From Nocardioides alkalitolerans (GTDB lineage: Bacteria > Actinomycetota > Actinomycetes > Propionibacteriales > Nocardioidaceae): a DNA stretch of 64,000 nucleotides. The stretch lies in NCBI GenBank assembly GCA_038184435.1, contig CP116227.1, positions 310,001 to 374,000 on the forward strand. The letters run 5' to 3'. Positions 42,731-50,405 of this stretch are shown one piece after another (positions within the stretch are counted from its first letter, which is position 1; every line of letters begins with the position of its first letter). The notes under the pieces were generated by a model that was not told the origin of the DNA, made no database searches, and saw only the letters and a list, made by a program, of their open reading frames with translations. A program made the translations under genes and the position numbers.

Positions 42731-45043
42731 ATGATCACGCTCGACTCCCCGATCGAGGCCGTCCTCGGCGGGGCGGCCAAGAAGGTCACGAAGGTGCGGG
42801 AGCAGCTGGGGCTGCGCACGGTCGGCGACCTGCTGCGGCACTTCCCGCGCACCTACCTCCCGGTGGGCGAGCTGACGACGCTGGACCCCGACCTCAAGGT
42901 GGGCCAGCAGGTCAGCGTCGTGGGTCGGGTCAGCGAGTCGCGGCTGCGGTCCTACGTCGACCGCCGCACCCGCCGCACGGCGTACCGGCTCGAGGTCGTC
43001 GTCGCGACCGACGGCCCGTCGCTGCGGCTGACCTACTTCGCCCCGCACAAGGGGATGGCGACCCACCACGAGCGGCGCCACCAGGTGGGCACGGTCGGGG
43101 TCTTCCTCGGCAAGGTCGACAGCTTCGGGGGGCGCTGGCAGCTGACGAACCCGACGATGGTGCCGCTCGAGCTGCCCGACACCGCGCCGGCGACCGACCG
43201 GGACGAGGCGGGCCGCGCGGCCGTGGCGGGCCTGCGCAACCTCTTCCCCATCTACCGCGCGACGGCGGGCGTCGAGTCGTGGGACCTGCAGGCCGCGATC
43301 GGCTTCGCGCTGAGCGTGCTGGAGGAGCCGGACGACCCGCTGCCCCCCTCCCTGCGCGAGGCGCACCGGCTGGTCGGCCTGCGGGAGGCCTTCGAGCGGG
43401 TGCACCAGGCCGACTCGTGGGGAGACGTCACGCGGGGGATGCAGCGCTTCCGCTTCGACGAGGCGCTGGTGACCCAGCTCGTGCTGGCCCGGCGGCGGGC
43501 CGCGCTGCGGGAGGTGGCGGCGGCGCCGCGCACGGGCGTGCACGCGGACGGCCGGAAGGGTGGTCTCCTCGCCGCCTTCGACGCGACGCTGCCCTTCGAG
43601 CTGACCGCGGGCCAGCGCGAGGTGGGGGCGCAGCTCGAGGCCGACCTGGCCGCCGACCACCCGATGAACCGGCTGCTCCAGGGCGAGGTCGGATCGGGCA
43701 AGACGCTCGTCGCGCTCCGCGCCATGCTGCGCGTCGTCGACTCCGGCGGGCAGGCCGTGCTGCTGGCCCCCACCGAGGTGCTCGCCCAGCAGCACGAGCG
43801 CTCCCTGACCCGGTTGCTCGGCCCGCTCGCCCAGCCGGGGATGCTGGGCGGCGCCGACGAGGCGACGGGCGTCGCGCTGCTGACGGGCTCGATGTCGACG
43901 GCGCAGCGGCGGGCGGCCCTGCTGCGGATCGCGTCGGGCGAGGCGGGGATCGTCGTCGGCACCCACGCCCTCCTCGAGGACAACGTCGTCTTCGCCGACC
44001 TCGGCCTCGTCGTCGTGGACGAGCAGCACCGCTTCGGCGTCGAGCAGCGCGCCGCGCTCACCGCCAAGGCCGCGACCCCGCCCCACGTGCTCGTCATGAC
44101 GGCGACCCCGATCCCGCGCACGGTCGCGATGACGGTGTTCGGCGACCTCGAGACCTCCGTGCTCAGCGAGCTGCCGGCCGGCCGCGCCCCGATCCAGACC
44201 ACGGTCGTGCCGCTCGCGGACGCCCCCCGGTGGATCGACCGGGTGTGGGCGCGCGTGCGCGAGGAGGTGGAGAAGGGCCACCAGGCGTACGTCGTGTGCC
44301 CGCGCATCAGCGAGGGCACGAGCGAGCAGGGCGAGAGCGACGCCGTCGACCTCGACGAGGACGGCGAGGTGCTGCCGATCGCGACCGGCGGGTCCGGGGG
44401 CGGCGACGGGGGAGGAGGCACCCCCGCCCCCGCCGCCGTCGAGACCACGCTCGAGCAGCTGACCGCCGCGGGCGGGCCGCTGCACGGGCTGCGGGTCGCG
44501 GCGCTCCACGGCAAGCTGCACCCCGACGAGAAGGACGCCGTGATGCGCGGGTTCGCCGCCGGCGAGATCGACGTGCTCGTCTCCACCACCGTCATCGAGG
44601 TGGGCGTCGATGTCGCCAACGCCACGACGATGGTGCTGCTCGACGCCGACCGCTTCGGGGTCTCCCAGCTCCACCAGCTCCGCGGTCGCGTAGGCCGTGG
44701 CGGCCTCCCGGGGCTCTGCCTCCTGGTGACGCGGGCCCAGTCCGGCACCCCGGCGCGGGAGCGGCTCGACGCCGTCGCCTCGACCACGGACGGCTTCGAG
44801 CTCTCCCGCGTCGACCTCGAGCAGCGCCGGGAGGGCGACGTGCTGGGCGCCTCGCAGTCGGGCTACCGCTCGAGCCTGCAGACGCTGCGGGTGCTCCGCG
44901 ACGAGAAGACCATCGTGGTGGCCCGGGGCGCCGCGGAGAACCTGCTCGCCACCGATCCCGACCTCGACGGGCTGCCGCGCGTGCGGGCCGCGGTCGCCGA
45001 GCTCGAGGCGTCCTCGACGGCGTCCTACCTGGAGAAGTCGTGA
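42731..45043 (+). CDS. recG: ATP-dependent DNA helicase RecG
   Basis: Branch-migrating helicase of 770 residues that reverses stalled forks and processes recombination intermediates. The N-terminal wedge/OB domain is followed by helicase motifs LLQGEVGSGKT (I), VVVDEQHRFG (II), MTATPIPRT (III) and the RecG TRG-type end VFVGVDVANA-QLHQLRGRVGRGG region (IV-VI). A Gly/Asp-rich insert (about residues 538-566) in the second RecA domain makes it longer than most RecG. GGGAGG precedes the ATG. It overlaps rsmD by four bases. Confidence 0.96.
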   Translation: MITLDSPIEAVLGGAAKKVTKVREQLGLRTVGDLLRHFPRTYLPVGELTTLDPDLKVGQQVSVVGRVSESRLRSYVDRRTRRTAYRLEVVVATDGPSLRLTYFAPHKGMATHHERRHQVGTVGVFLGKVDSFGGRWQLTNPTMVPLELPDTAPATDRDEAGRAAVAGLRNLFPIYRATAGVESWDLQAAIGFALSVLEEPDDPLPPSLREAHRLVGLREAFERVHQADSWGDVTRGMQRFRFDEALVTQLVLARRRAALREVAAAPRTGVHADGRKGGLLAAFDATLPFELTAGQREVGAQLEADLAADHPMNRLLQGEVGSGKTLVALRAMLRVVDSGGQAVLLAPTEVLAQQHERSLTRLLGPLAQPGMLGGADEATGVALLTGSMSTAQRRAALLRIASGEAGIVVGTHALLEDNVVFADLGLVVVDEQHRFGVEQRAALTAKAATPPHVLVMTATPIPRTVAMTVFGDLETSVLSELPAGRAPIQTTVVPLADAPRWIDRVWARVREEVEKGHQAYVVCPRISEGTSEQGESDAVDLDEDGEVLPIATGGSGGGDGGGGTPAPAAVETTLEQLTAAGGPLHGLRVAALHGKLHPDEKDAVMRGFAAGEIDVLVSTTVIEVGVDVANATTMVLLDADRFGVSQLHQLRGRVGRGGLPGLCLLVTRAQSGTPARERLDAVASTTDGFELSRVDLEQRREGDVLGASQSGYRSSLQTLRVLRDEKTIVVARGAAENLLATDPDLDGLPRVRAAVAELEASSTASYLEKS

Positions 45044-45624
45044 CGCGCATCGTCGCCGGCCGCGCAGGCGGACGCCGGCTGGCCACGCCGAAGGGGGACG
45101 CGACCCGGCCGACCTCCGACCGCGTCCGCGAGGCGCTCTTCTCGCGCGTCGAGTCGTGGGTGGGCACGCTCGAGGGCCTGCGGTTCCTCGACCTCTACGC
45201 CGGGTCGGGCGCCGTGGGTCTCGAGGCCTGGTCGCGGGGCGCGGCGGTGACGCTGGTGGAGCACGACCGCCGCACGGCCGCCCTCGTGACGGCCAACGCC
45301 CGCACCGTGGGCGCCCGGCTCGGCGGACCCGAGGCCGAGGTCGAGGTCGTGGCGGCATCGGTCGGCACCACGCTCGGGCGGGCCCCGGCCGCGCCGTACG
45401 ACGTCGTGTTCAGCGACCCGCCCTACCCGCTGGCCGACGCCGCGGTGGAGGCCGACCTGGCGGCCCTCGTCGAGCACGGCTGGCTGGCCGCCGAGGCGGT
45501 GGTCGTGGTCGAGCGCTCGACGCGCAGCCCGGAGCCCGCGTGGCCGCCGGGGATCGAGCTCGAGGTGGGGCGCAAGTACGGCGAGACGACCCTCTGGTGC
45601 GGCTGGTACCGTCCCGCGCCATGA
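45040..45624 (+). CDS. rsmD: 16S rRNA (guanine(966)-N(2))-methyltransferase
   Basis: SAM-dependent methyltransferase of 194 residues acting on G966 of 16S rRNA. Motif I is FLDLYAGSGAVGLEAWSRGA, and the catalytic DPPY occurs in DVVFSDPPYPL. The N-terminus RIVAGRAGGRRLATP is typical of RsmD. GTG 45040 overlaps the recG stop (GTGA) and the gene's own stop overlaps coaD (ATGA). Confidence 0.96.
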   Translation: MTRIVAGRAGGRRLATPKGDATRPTSDRVREALFSRVESWVGTLEGLRFLDLYAGSGAVGLEAWSRGAAVTLVEHDRRTAALVTANARTVGARLGGPEAEVEVVAASVGTTLGRAPAAPYDVVFSDPPYPLADAAVEADLAALVEHGWLAAEAVVVVERSTRSPEPAWPPGIELEVGRKYGETTLWCGWYRPAP

Positions 45625-46112
45625 CGCGTGCGGTGTGCCCGGGCTCGTTCGACCCCCTCACGCGGGGCCACCTCGACATCGTGACGCGGGCGGCACGGCT
45701 CTTCGACGAGGTCGTGCTCGCCGTGGGCGTCAACGCCAGCAAGCGCCGCCTGTTCAGCGACGCCGAGCGGCTCGAGATGGCCGCCGAGGCGACGGCCGAC
45801 CTCCCCGGGGTGCGCGTCGAGGGCTTCAGCGGGCTGCTCACCGACTTCTGCAGCGCCGTCGGAGCCGTCGCGGTCGTCAAGGGGCTGCGGAGCGCGGGCG
45901 ACTACGAGTACGAGCTGCCGATGGCCCAGATGAACGACCACCTCAGTGGGCTGGAGACGGTGTTCGTGGCCTCCCGGCCGGCGTTCACGCACGTCTCGTC
46001 GAGCCTGGTCAAGGAGGTCGCGGGCCTCGGGGGCGACGTGGAGCCCTTCCTGACCCCCGCGGTGCACGCGCGGCTGCTCGCGCGGATCGCCGAGCGGCGC
46101 GCCGAGGGCTGA
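45621..46112 (+). CDS. coaD: Phosphopantetheine adenylyltransferase
   Basis: Fourth step of coenzyme A synthesis, forming dephospho-CoA. The 163-residue protein has the nucleotidyl-transfer motif PGSFDPLTRGHLDIV and the late motif HVSSSLVKEVAGLGGDV in place of ISSTxVR. The ATG overlaps the rsmD stop, the classical rsmD-coaD pairing. A short tandem repeat and a new promoter follow. Confidence 0.97.
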   Translation: MTRAVCPGSFDPLTRGHLDIVTRAARLFDEVVLAVGVNASKRRLFSDAERLEMAAEATADLPGVRVEGFSGLLTDFCSAVGAVAVVKGLRSAGDYEYELPMAQMNDHLSGLETVFVASRPAFTHVSSSLVKEVAGLGGDVEPFLTPAVHARLLARIAERRAEG

Positions 46113-46120
46113 GCCGCGGC

Positions 46121-46156
46121 GGGTCGCGGCACGTCGCGGCAGGTCGCGGCAGGTCA
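46121..46156. repeat. Tandem 10-bp units after the coaD stop
   Basis: GGGTCGCGGC (46121-46130), ACGTCGCGGC (46131-46140), AGGTCGCGGC (46141-46150) and a partial AGGTCA. They begin eight bases after the stop. Confidence 0.8.
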
Positions 46157-46176
46157 GGCCCCCCGGGGGGACCGGT

Positions 46177-46205
46177 TTGGCGCTGCCGAGCGTCATCGGT
46201 ACGCT
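46177..46205 (+). promoter_or_regulatory. Promoter of DUF177-rpmF-rnc-mutM
   Basis: TTGGCG (46177-46182), a 17-base spacer and TACGCT (46200-46205). Predicted start near 46212, about 33 bases before the CTG discussed for the DUF177 gene. Confidence 0.6.
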
Positions 46206-46244
46206 TTCCCGGTTCTGTCCTGTCCGTGCACCGAAGGTAGACCA

Positions 46245-46811
46245 CTGAACCGCCTGGACCCGAGAGCGCCGCTCGTGCTCGACACACGCGAGCTGAGCCG
46301 CCGCCCGGGGTCCCAGCACGAGGTGGAGCGCTCGGTGCCGGCGCCGGCAGAGCTGGGCATCGAGGTCCTCGCTGTCCCCGAAGGCTCGGAGGTCGAACTC
46401 GACCTCCGACTGGAGGCGGTCATGGAGGGCGTCCTGGTCACGGGAACGGCACGCGCCGGTCTCGTCGGCGAGTGCGTGCGGTGCCTGGAGGAGATCTCCG
46501 ACGAGCTGTCGGTGTCCTTCCAGGAGCTGTTCGTGTACGACGACGGGGCTGCGGCCGATCCCGAGGCCGACGACGAGCTCGGTGTCCGTCGGCTCGAGGA
46601 CGACCTGGTCGATCTCGAGCCGTTGCTGCGGGACGCGGTGGTGCTTGCGCTGCCGTTCCAGCCCGTGTGCTCCGAGGACTGTCCGGGGCTGTGCGTCGAG
46701 TGCGGCGCGCGGCTGGCGGACGACCCCGGCCACACGCACGGCGACCCGATCGACCCCCGGTGGGCCGGTCTCGTCGGGCTGGTCGAGGACCGCGACGACA
46801 GCACGACCTGA
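46245..46811 (+). CDS. YceD/DUF177 family protein, probable CTG start
   Basis: Protein of about 188 residues of the DUF177 family, found beside rpmF in most bacteria; plant homologues act in 23S rRNA processing. Four Cys occur in CVRC and CSEDCPGLCVECG, a zinc-ribbon-like end. The family N-terminus LDPRAPLVLDTREL is encoded upstream of the first standard start (GTG 46275). The only start-like codon that includes it is CTG 46245, which has GAAGG seven bases upstream and a good promoter before it. I therefore use CTG; GTG 46275 is the conventional alternative. Confidence 0.85.
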   Translation: MNRLDPRAPLVLDTRELSRRPGSQHEVERSVPAPAELGIEVLAVPEGSEVELDLRLEAVMEGVLVTGTARAGLVGECVRCLEEISDELSVSFQELFVYDDGAAADPEADDELGVRRLEDDLVDLEPLLRDAVVLALPFQPVCSEDCPGLCVECGARLADDPGHTHGDPIDPRWAGLVGLVEDRDDSTT

Positions 46812-46840
46812 GGCAAGACCTGCAGCAAGACCCGAGAACG
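46805..46840. repeat. Tandem 12-bp units across the DUF177 stop codon
   Basis: GACCTGAGGCAA (46805-46816), GACCTGCAGCAA (46817-46828) and a diverged GACCCGAGAACG (46829-46840). The stop TGA (46809-46811) is inside the first unit. Confidence 0.8.
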
Positions 46841-46919
46841 TCCCCGCAGGGGGACCCGCCGGACCCGGCGGGGTGAGGATCGGTCGGCACCAGGCCGGCG
46901 GACGAACGAGGAGAATGAA

Positions 46920-47105
46920 GTGGCTGTCCCGAAGCGGAAGATGTCGCGCAGCAACACGCGCCACCGTCGCTCGCAGTGGAAGGCGTCCGCGCCGTCGCTG
47001 GTGACCTGTGTCAACCCGGCCTGCGGTGCCCAGCACCTCCCGCACCGCGCGTGCGCGAGCTGCGGTCAGTACGGCGCCAAGGCGAGCCGTCGCCAGGTCC
47101 TCTGA
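46920..47105 (+). CDS. rpmF: 50S ribosomal protein L32
   Basis: Large-subunit protein of 61 residues. [20 protein letters not shown] is the conserved start, and CVNPACG with CASCG forms the zinc site, so this is the zinc-binding (C+) version. GTG 46920 has GAGGAGAA just upstream. The last codon and stop overlap the likely start region of rnc. Confidence 0.97.
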   Translation: MAVPKRKMSRSNTRHRRSQWKASAPSLVTCVNPACGAQHLPHRACASCGQYGAKASRRQVL

Positions 47106-47884
47106 GCGCCTCCGGCGACTCGCTGAACCCCCCGCTCGCCCTGTCTGACTACGCCGAGCTCCGAGCAGCGCTCGGGGGCCCTGAGCTGGCCCCCGAGCTG
47201 CTCGAACGTGCGCTGACGCACCGCTCCTACGCGTACGAGAACGGCGGGCTGCCCCACAACGAGCGCCTCGAGTTCCTCGGGGACTCGGTGCTGGGCATCG
47301 TCGTCACCGAGACGCTCTACCGGACGCACCCCGACCTGTCGGAGGGGCGTCTGGCGAAGCTGCGCGCCGCCGTGGTCAACGCGCGCGCCCTCGCGGGCGT
47401 GGCCCGCGGCATCGGCTTGGGCCAGAACATCAAGCTCGGCCGGGGCGAGGAGGCCACCGGGGGCCGCGACAAGGCCTCCATCCTCTCCGACTGCCTCGAG
47501 GCCGTCATCGGTGCGGTGCACCTCTCGGGCGGCATCACCGTCGCCTCCGACGTCGTGCACCTGTTGTTCGACCCCCTCATGGAGGCCGCGGCCGCCCTCG
47601 GCGCCGGCCTCGACTGGAAGACCTCGCTGCAGGAGATCGCCGCCGAGCGCTCCCTCGGCGTCCCGGAGTACCTCATCACCGACGAGGGCCCCGACCACCT
47701 CAAGACCTTCACGGCACGTGTGCGCGTCGGCGAGGGCGTCTACGGCCACGGCGTCGGACGCTCGAAGAAGGAGGCGGAGCAGCAGGCCGCCCAGACGGCG
47801 TACGGCGAGCTGTCCGTCGAACCCGCCGCGGATGCTGCTGCGGAGCCCGCCGCCGAGAGCACCGACGGTGCCGGAGCTCCCTGA
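47102..47884 (+). CDS. rnc: Ribonuclease III, start uncertain (possible CTG)
   Basis: Double-strand-specific RNase that processes rRNA precursors. The catalytic signature is [13 protein letters not shown], with a second acidic site in [16 protein letters not shown], and a dsRNA-binding domain at the C-terminus ([36 protein letters not shown]). No ATG precedes the catalytic core in frame. GTG 47051 would lie deep inside rpmF; CTG 47102 overlaps the rpmF stop (CTGA) and begins the protein close to the usual N-terminus. I use CTG 47102, giving 260 residues. It overlaps mutM by 17 bases. Confidence 0.9.
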   Translation: MSASGDSLNPPLALSDYAELRAALGGPELAPELLERALTHRSYAYENGGLPHNERLEFLGDSVLGIVVTETLYRTHPDLSEGRLAKLRAAVVNARALAGVARGIGLGQNIKLGRGEEATGGRDKASILSDCLEAVIGAVHLSGGITVASDVVHLLFDPLMEAAAALGAGLDWKTSLQEIAAERSLGVPEYLITDEGPDHLKTFTARVRVGEGVYGHGVGRSKKEAEQQAAQTAYGELSVEPAADAAAEPAAESTDGAGAP

Positions 47885-48776
47885 GGTCGAGGTCGTCCGG
47901 GCCGGGCTCGAGCGCCACGTGGTGGGCGCGCGCATCACGGCCGTCGACGTGCTCCACCCCCGTCCGGTACGCCGTGACCCCGGCGGTCCCGCCGGTTTCG
48001 CCGCCGCTCTCCTCGACCGCCGGATCACCGGTGCGCGTCGCCGCGGCAAGTACCTGTGGCTGCCGCTCGACAACGGCGACGCCCTCACGGCCCACCTCGG
48101 GATGAGCGGCCAGATGCTCGTGCAGCCGGCCGACGCGGCCGACGAGCGCCACCTCCGCGTGCGCTTCCGCCTGGAGGGCGCCGCCGAGGGCCGCGAGCTG
48201 CGGTTCGTCGACCAGCGCATGTTCGGCGGCGTGGCCGTCAGCGTCGGGGGCGCCGAGCTGCCCCCGGAGATGGCCCACATCGCCCGCGACCCGCTGGACC
48301 CCGCGTTCGACGACGCGGCGTTCGTGCGCGCCGTACGGCGTCGGGTGTCGGCCGTGAAGCGCATCCTGCTCGACCAGACGGTCGTGTCGGGGGTCGGCAA
48401 CATCTACGCCGACGAGGCGCTCTGGCGGGCGCGGATCCACGGCGAGCGTCCGGGGGAGCGGTTGCGGGCCGTCCAGGTGCAGGAGCTCCTCGACCACGCT
48501 CGCGCGGTCATGGGCGACGCGCTGGCGCAGGGCGGCACGTCGTTCGACGCGCTCTACGTGAACGTCAACGGGGAGTCGGGCTACTTCGACCGCTCGCTGT
48601 CGGCCTACGGCCAGGAGGGGCGGGCGTGCCCGCGCTGCGGCACTCCGATCCGGCGGGTCGCGTTCATGAACCGCTCGTCCTACTTCTGCCCGACCTGCCA
48701 GCCGGTCCCGCGCCGGGTCACCCCGCGGGGCACACCTCGCGGCACGCGCCAGATTGACCGTCGCGCGGCCGGGTGA
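47868..48776 (+). CDS. mutM: Formamidopyrimidine-DNA glycosylase
   Basis: Removes 8-oxoguanine and formamidopyrimidines and nicks the abasic site. The 302-residue protein starts (M)[13 protein letters not shown], so Pro2 and Glu3 are the catalytic pair after Met removal. GKYLWLPL holds the conserved Lys, and the C-terminal zinc finger is CPRCG plus FCPTCQ. The N-terminus fixes the GTG start at 47868, 17 bases inside rnc. Confidence 0.96.
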   Translation: MPELPEVEVVRAGLERHVVGARITAVDVLHPRPVRRDPGGPAGFAAALLDRRITGARRRGKYLWLPLDNGDALTAHLGMSGQMLVQPADAADERHLRVRFRLEGAAEGRELRFVDQRMFGGVAVSVGGAELPPEMAHIARDPLDPAFDDAAFVRAVRRRVSAVKRILLDQTVVSGVGNIYADEALWRARIHGERPGERLRAVQVQELLDHARAVMGDALAQGGTSFDALYVNVNGESGYFDRSLSAYGQEGRACPRCGTPIRRVAFMNRSSYFCPTCQPVPRRVTPRGTPRGTRQIDRRAAG

Positions 48777-48789
48777 GACATTAGACGAC

Positions 48790-48803
48790 GGCCCGATCGG
48801 GCC
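48790..48803. terminator. Short palindrome after mutM
   Basis: GGCCCGATCGGGCC, perfectly self-complementary, 14 bases after the mutM stop. Its central loop is too tight for full pairing, so a terminator role is uncertain. Confidence 0.35.
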
Positions 48804-48839
48804 CACCCACCCACTGCGTCACGCTCCCGGAGGATCTTC

Positions 48840-49043
48840 ATGGCCAAGGCGCTGATCGGCTACCTGAACAGCGACCTGCGGGTCCCCGCCCGCCTCGAGG
48901 TGGACAACGCCCGCCTCCGCGCTCGTGTGAACGACCTCGAGCAGCTCGTCCTGCGTCTCCAGGCGGAGAACGACCGCCTCACGGCCGCGCAGGCGGCCGT
49001 GCTGCTCGACCTCGAGAAGTCGCAGGACCTCCAGCCGGCCTGA
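48840..49043 (+). CDS. Small coiled-coil protein, unknown function
   Basis: Protein of 67 residues. After AKALIGYLNSDLRVPARLEV it forms a leucine-heptad helix (DNARLRARVNDLEQLVLRLQ and AENDRL follow each other), so a parallel coiled-coil dimer is likely. GGAGG six bases before the ATG and the normal codon pattern support a real gene. It has its own terminator hairpin downstream. I do not recognise a named family. Confidence 0.75.
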   Translation: MAKALIGYLNSDLRVPARLEVDNARLRARVNDLEQLVLRLQAENDRLTAAQAAVLLDLEKSQDLQPA

Positions 49044-49054
49044 CGGCCGCTGGA

Positions 49055-49079
49055 CGGAGCCCCGGTCACCGGGGCTCCG
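49055..49079 (+). terminator. Terminator of the small coiled-coil gene
   Basis: CGGAGCCCCGG (49055-49065) pairs perfectly with 49069-49079 around TCA. Confidence 0.8.
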
Positions 49080-49097
49080 CCGCACGTCCCCATCTCG

Positions 49098-50321
49098 GTG
49101 CACCGCCTCTGGAACCTGCTGGCCCCGGCCCGCCTCGGCCCAGGTTTCCGCCGTCTCGTCCTCACCTTCTGGACCGCCAACCTCGCCGACGGCGTGATGA
49201 TCGCGGCCGGTCCGCTGCTCCTCGCCTCGCTGACGAGCGACGCCTTCCTCATCGCCCTCGGGGCGGCCGCCCCGCGGGCCGCCTGGGTGGTCCTCGGCCT
49301 GTACGCCGGCGTCGTCGCCGACCGCGTGGACCGGCGGCTCCTCATGCTCGTCACCAACGTGGCCCGGCTCGTCGTGGTGACGGTGCTGGTCGCGGCGCTC
49401 GCGACCGACCTGGTGGGCGTGACGTGGGTGCTCGTCAGCCTCCTGCTGCTCGGCGTCGCCGAGTGCTTCAGCGACACGGCGGGCGCGACCCTCATGCCGA
49501 TGCTCGTCGCCAAGCGCGACCTCGGCATCGCCAACGCGCGGGTGATGGTCGGCGCGATGACCATCAACCAGCTCGCGGGGCCGCCGATCGGTGCGGCGCT
49601 CTTCGTGGTCGGCGCCGTCTGGCCGGTCGCGGCGCAGGCGGTGCTGCTGGCCCTGGTCGTGCTGCAGCTGGCCCGCCTCGAGCTGCCGCGGCTCGAGCGC
49701 GAGCCCGGTCGGCGCTCGGTCGCCCGCGACGTCGCCGAGGGCGTGCGGTGGCTCGCGGGCAACGCCCCGGTCCGCACGCTGGCGCTCGCCATCCTCTGCT
49801 TCAACGTCACCTTCGGGGCCACCTGGGCGGTGCTCGTGGTGTACGCCGCCGACCGGCTCGGTCTCGGCGAGCTCGGCTTCGGCCTGCTCACCGCCTGCGC
49901 GGCGGTGGGCGGCGTGGTCGGGGCGCTGACGTACGGCGCGCTCGAGCGCCGCTTCGCGCTCGGGTCGATGATGCGGGTGGGGCTGCTGGTGGAGACCGCG
50001 ACCCACGGGGTGCTGGCGCTGACGACGTGGCCGGTGGTCGCGATGGCGATGCTCGTGGCGTTCGGCGTGCAGGCGTCCGTGTGGGGCACGACGTCGACCA
50101 CGGTGCGCCAGCGCGCGGTGCCCGCCGCGATGCAGGGACGGGTCACGAGCGTCTACCTGCTCGGCATGCAGGCGGGCCTCGTCGTGGGCGCCCTGGTCGG
50201 TGGAGCGCTGGCCCAGGTCGGCGGGGTCCGGGCGACGCTGTGGTTCGGGTGCGCGGGGTCGGCGCTCATCCTGGCCCTCATCTGGCGGCAGCTCCCGCAC
50301 ATCGCGCACGCGGGGGAGTGA
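49098..50321 (+). CDS. MFS transporter (EntS/MFS_3-like)
   Basis: Membrane transporter of 407 residues with about twelve hydrophobic segments. The MFS signature between helices 2 and 3 is LYAGVVADRVDRRLLM. SDTAGATLMPMLVAKRDLGIANARVMVG and GRVTSVYLLGMQAGLVVGALVGG are typical of the MFS_3/enterobactin-exporter-like group, in which several members export antibiotics or siderophores. The GTG start has no good ribosome-binding site; a later start is possible. Upstream of smc on the same strand, with its own stop 84 bases before smc. Confidence 0.88.
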   Translation: MHRLWNLLAPARLGPGFRRLVLTFWTANLADGVMIAAGPLLLASLTSDAFLIALGAAAPRAAWVVLGLYAGVVADRVDRRLLMLVTNVARLVVVTVLVAALATDLVGVTWVLVSLLLLGVAECFSDTAGATLMPMLVAKRDLGIANARVMVGAMTINQLAGPPIGAALFVVGAVWPVAAQAVLLALVVLQLARLELPRLEREPGRRSVARDVAEGVRWLAGNAPVRTLALAILCFNVTFGATWAVLVVYAADRLGLGELGFGLLTACAAVGGVVGALTYGALERRFALGSMMRVGLLVETATHGVLALTTWPVVAMAMLVAFGVQASVWGTTSTTVRQRAVPAAMQGRVTSVYLLGMQAGLVVGALVGGALAQVGGVRATLWFGCAGSALILALIWRQLPHIAHAGE

Positions 50322-50405
50322 GTCGGTCCGCGGACCGGACGGCCCCGATGCCCTAGCCTGGCCCGACCTACCGGGAGCGACCGGCGTCGGCGAGGAGATC
50401 CGCGG

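Noticed and set aside
40898..45358. A minus-strand open frame of nearly 1500 codons opposite the DAK2 gene and recG
   Set aside because: The product is low-complexity and Arg/His-rich; the plus strand carries the conserved genes.
46914..46980. An ATG at 46914 as the start of a different small protein
   Set aside because: The frame gives a short Arg-rich product, whereas GTG 46920 gives a perfect L32.
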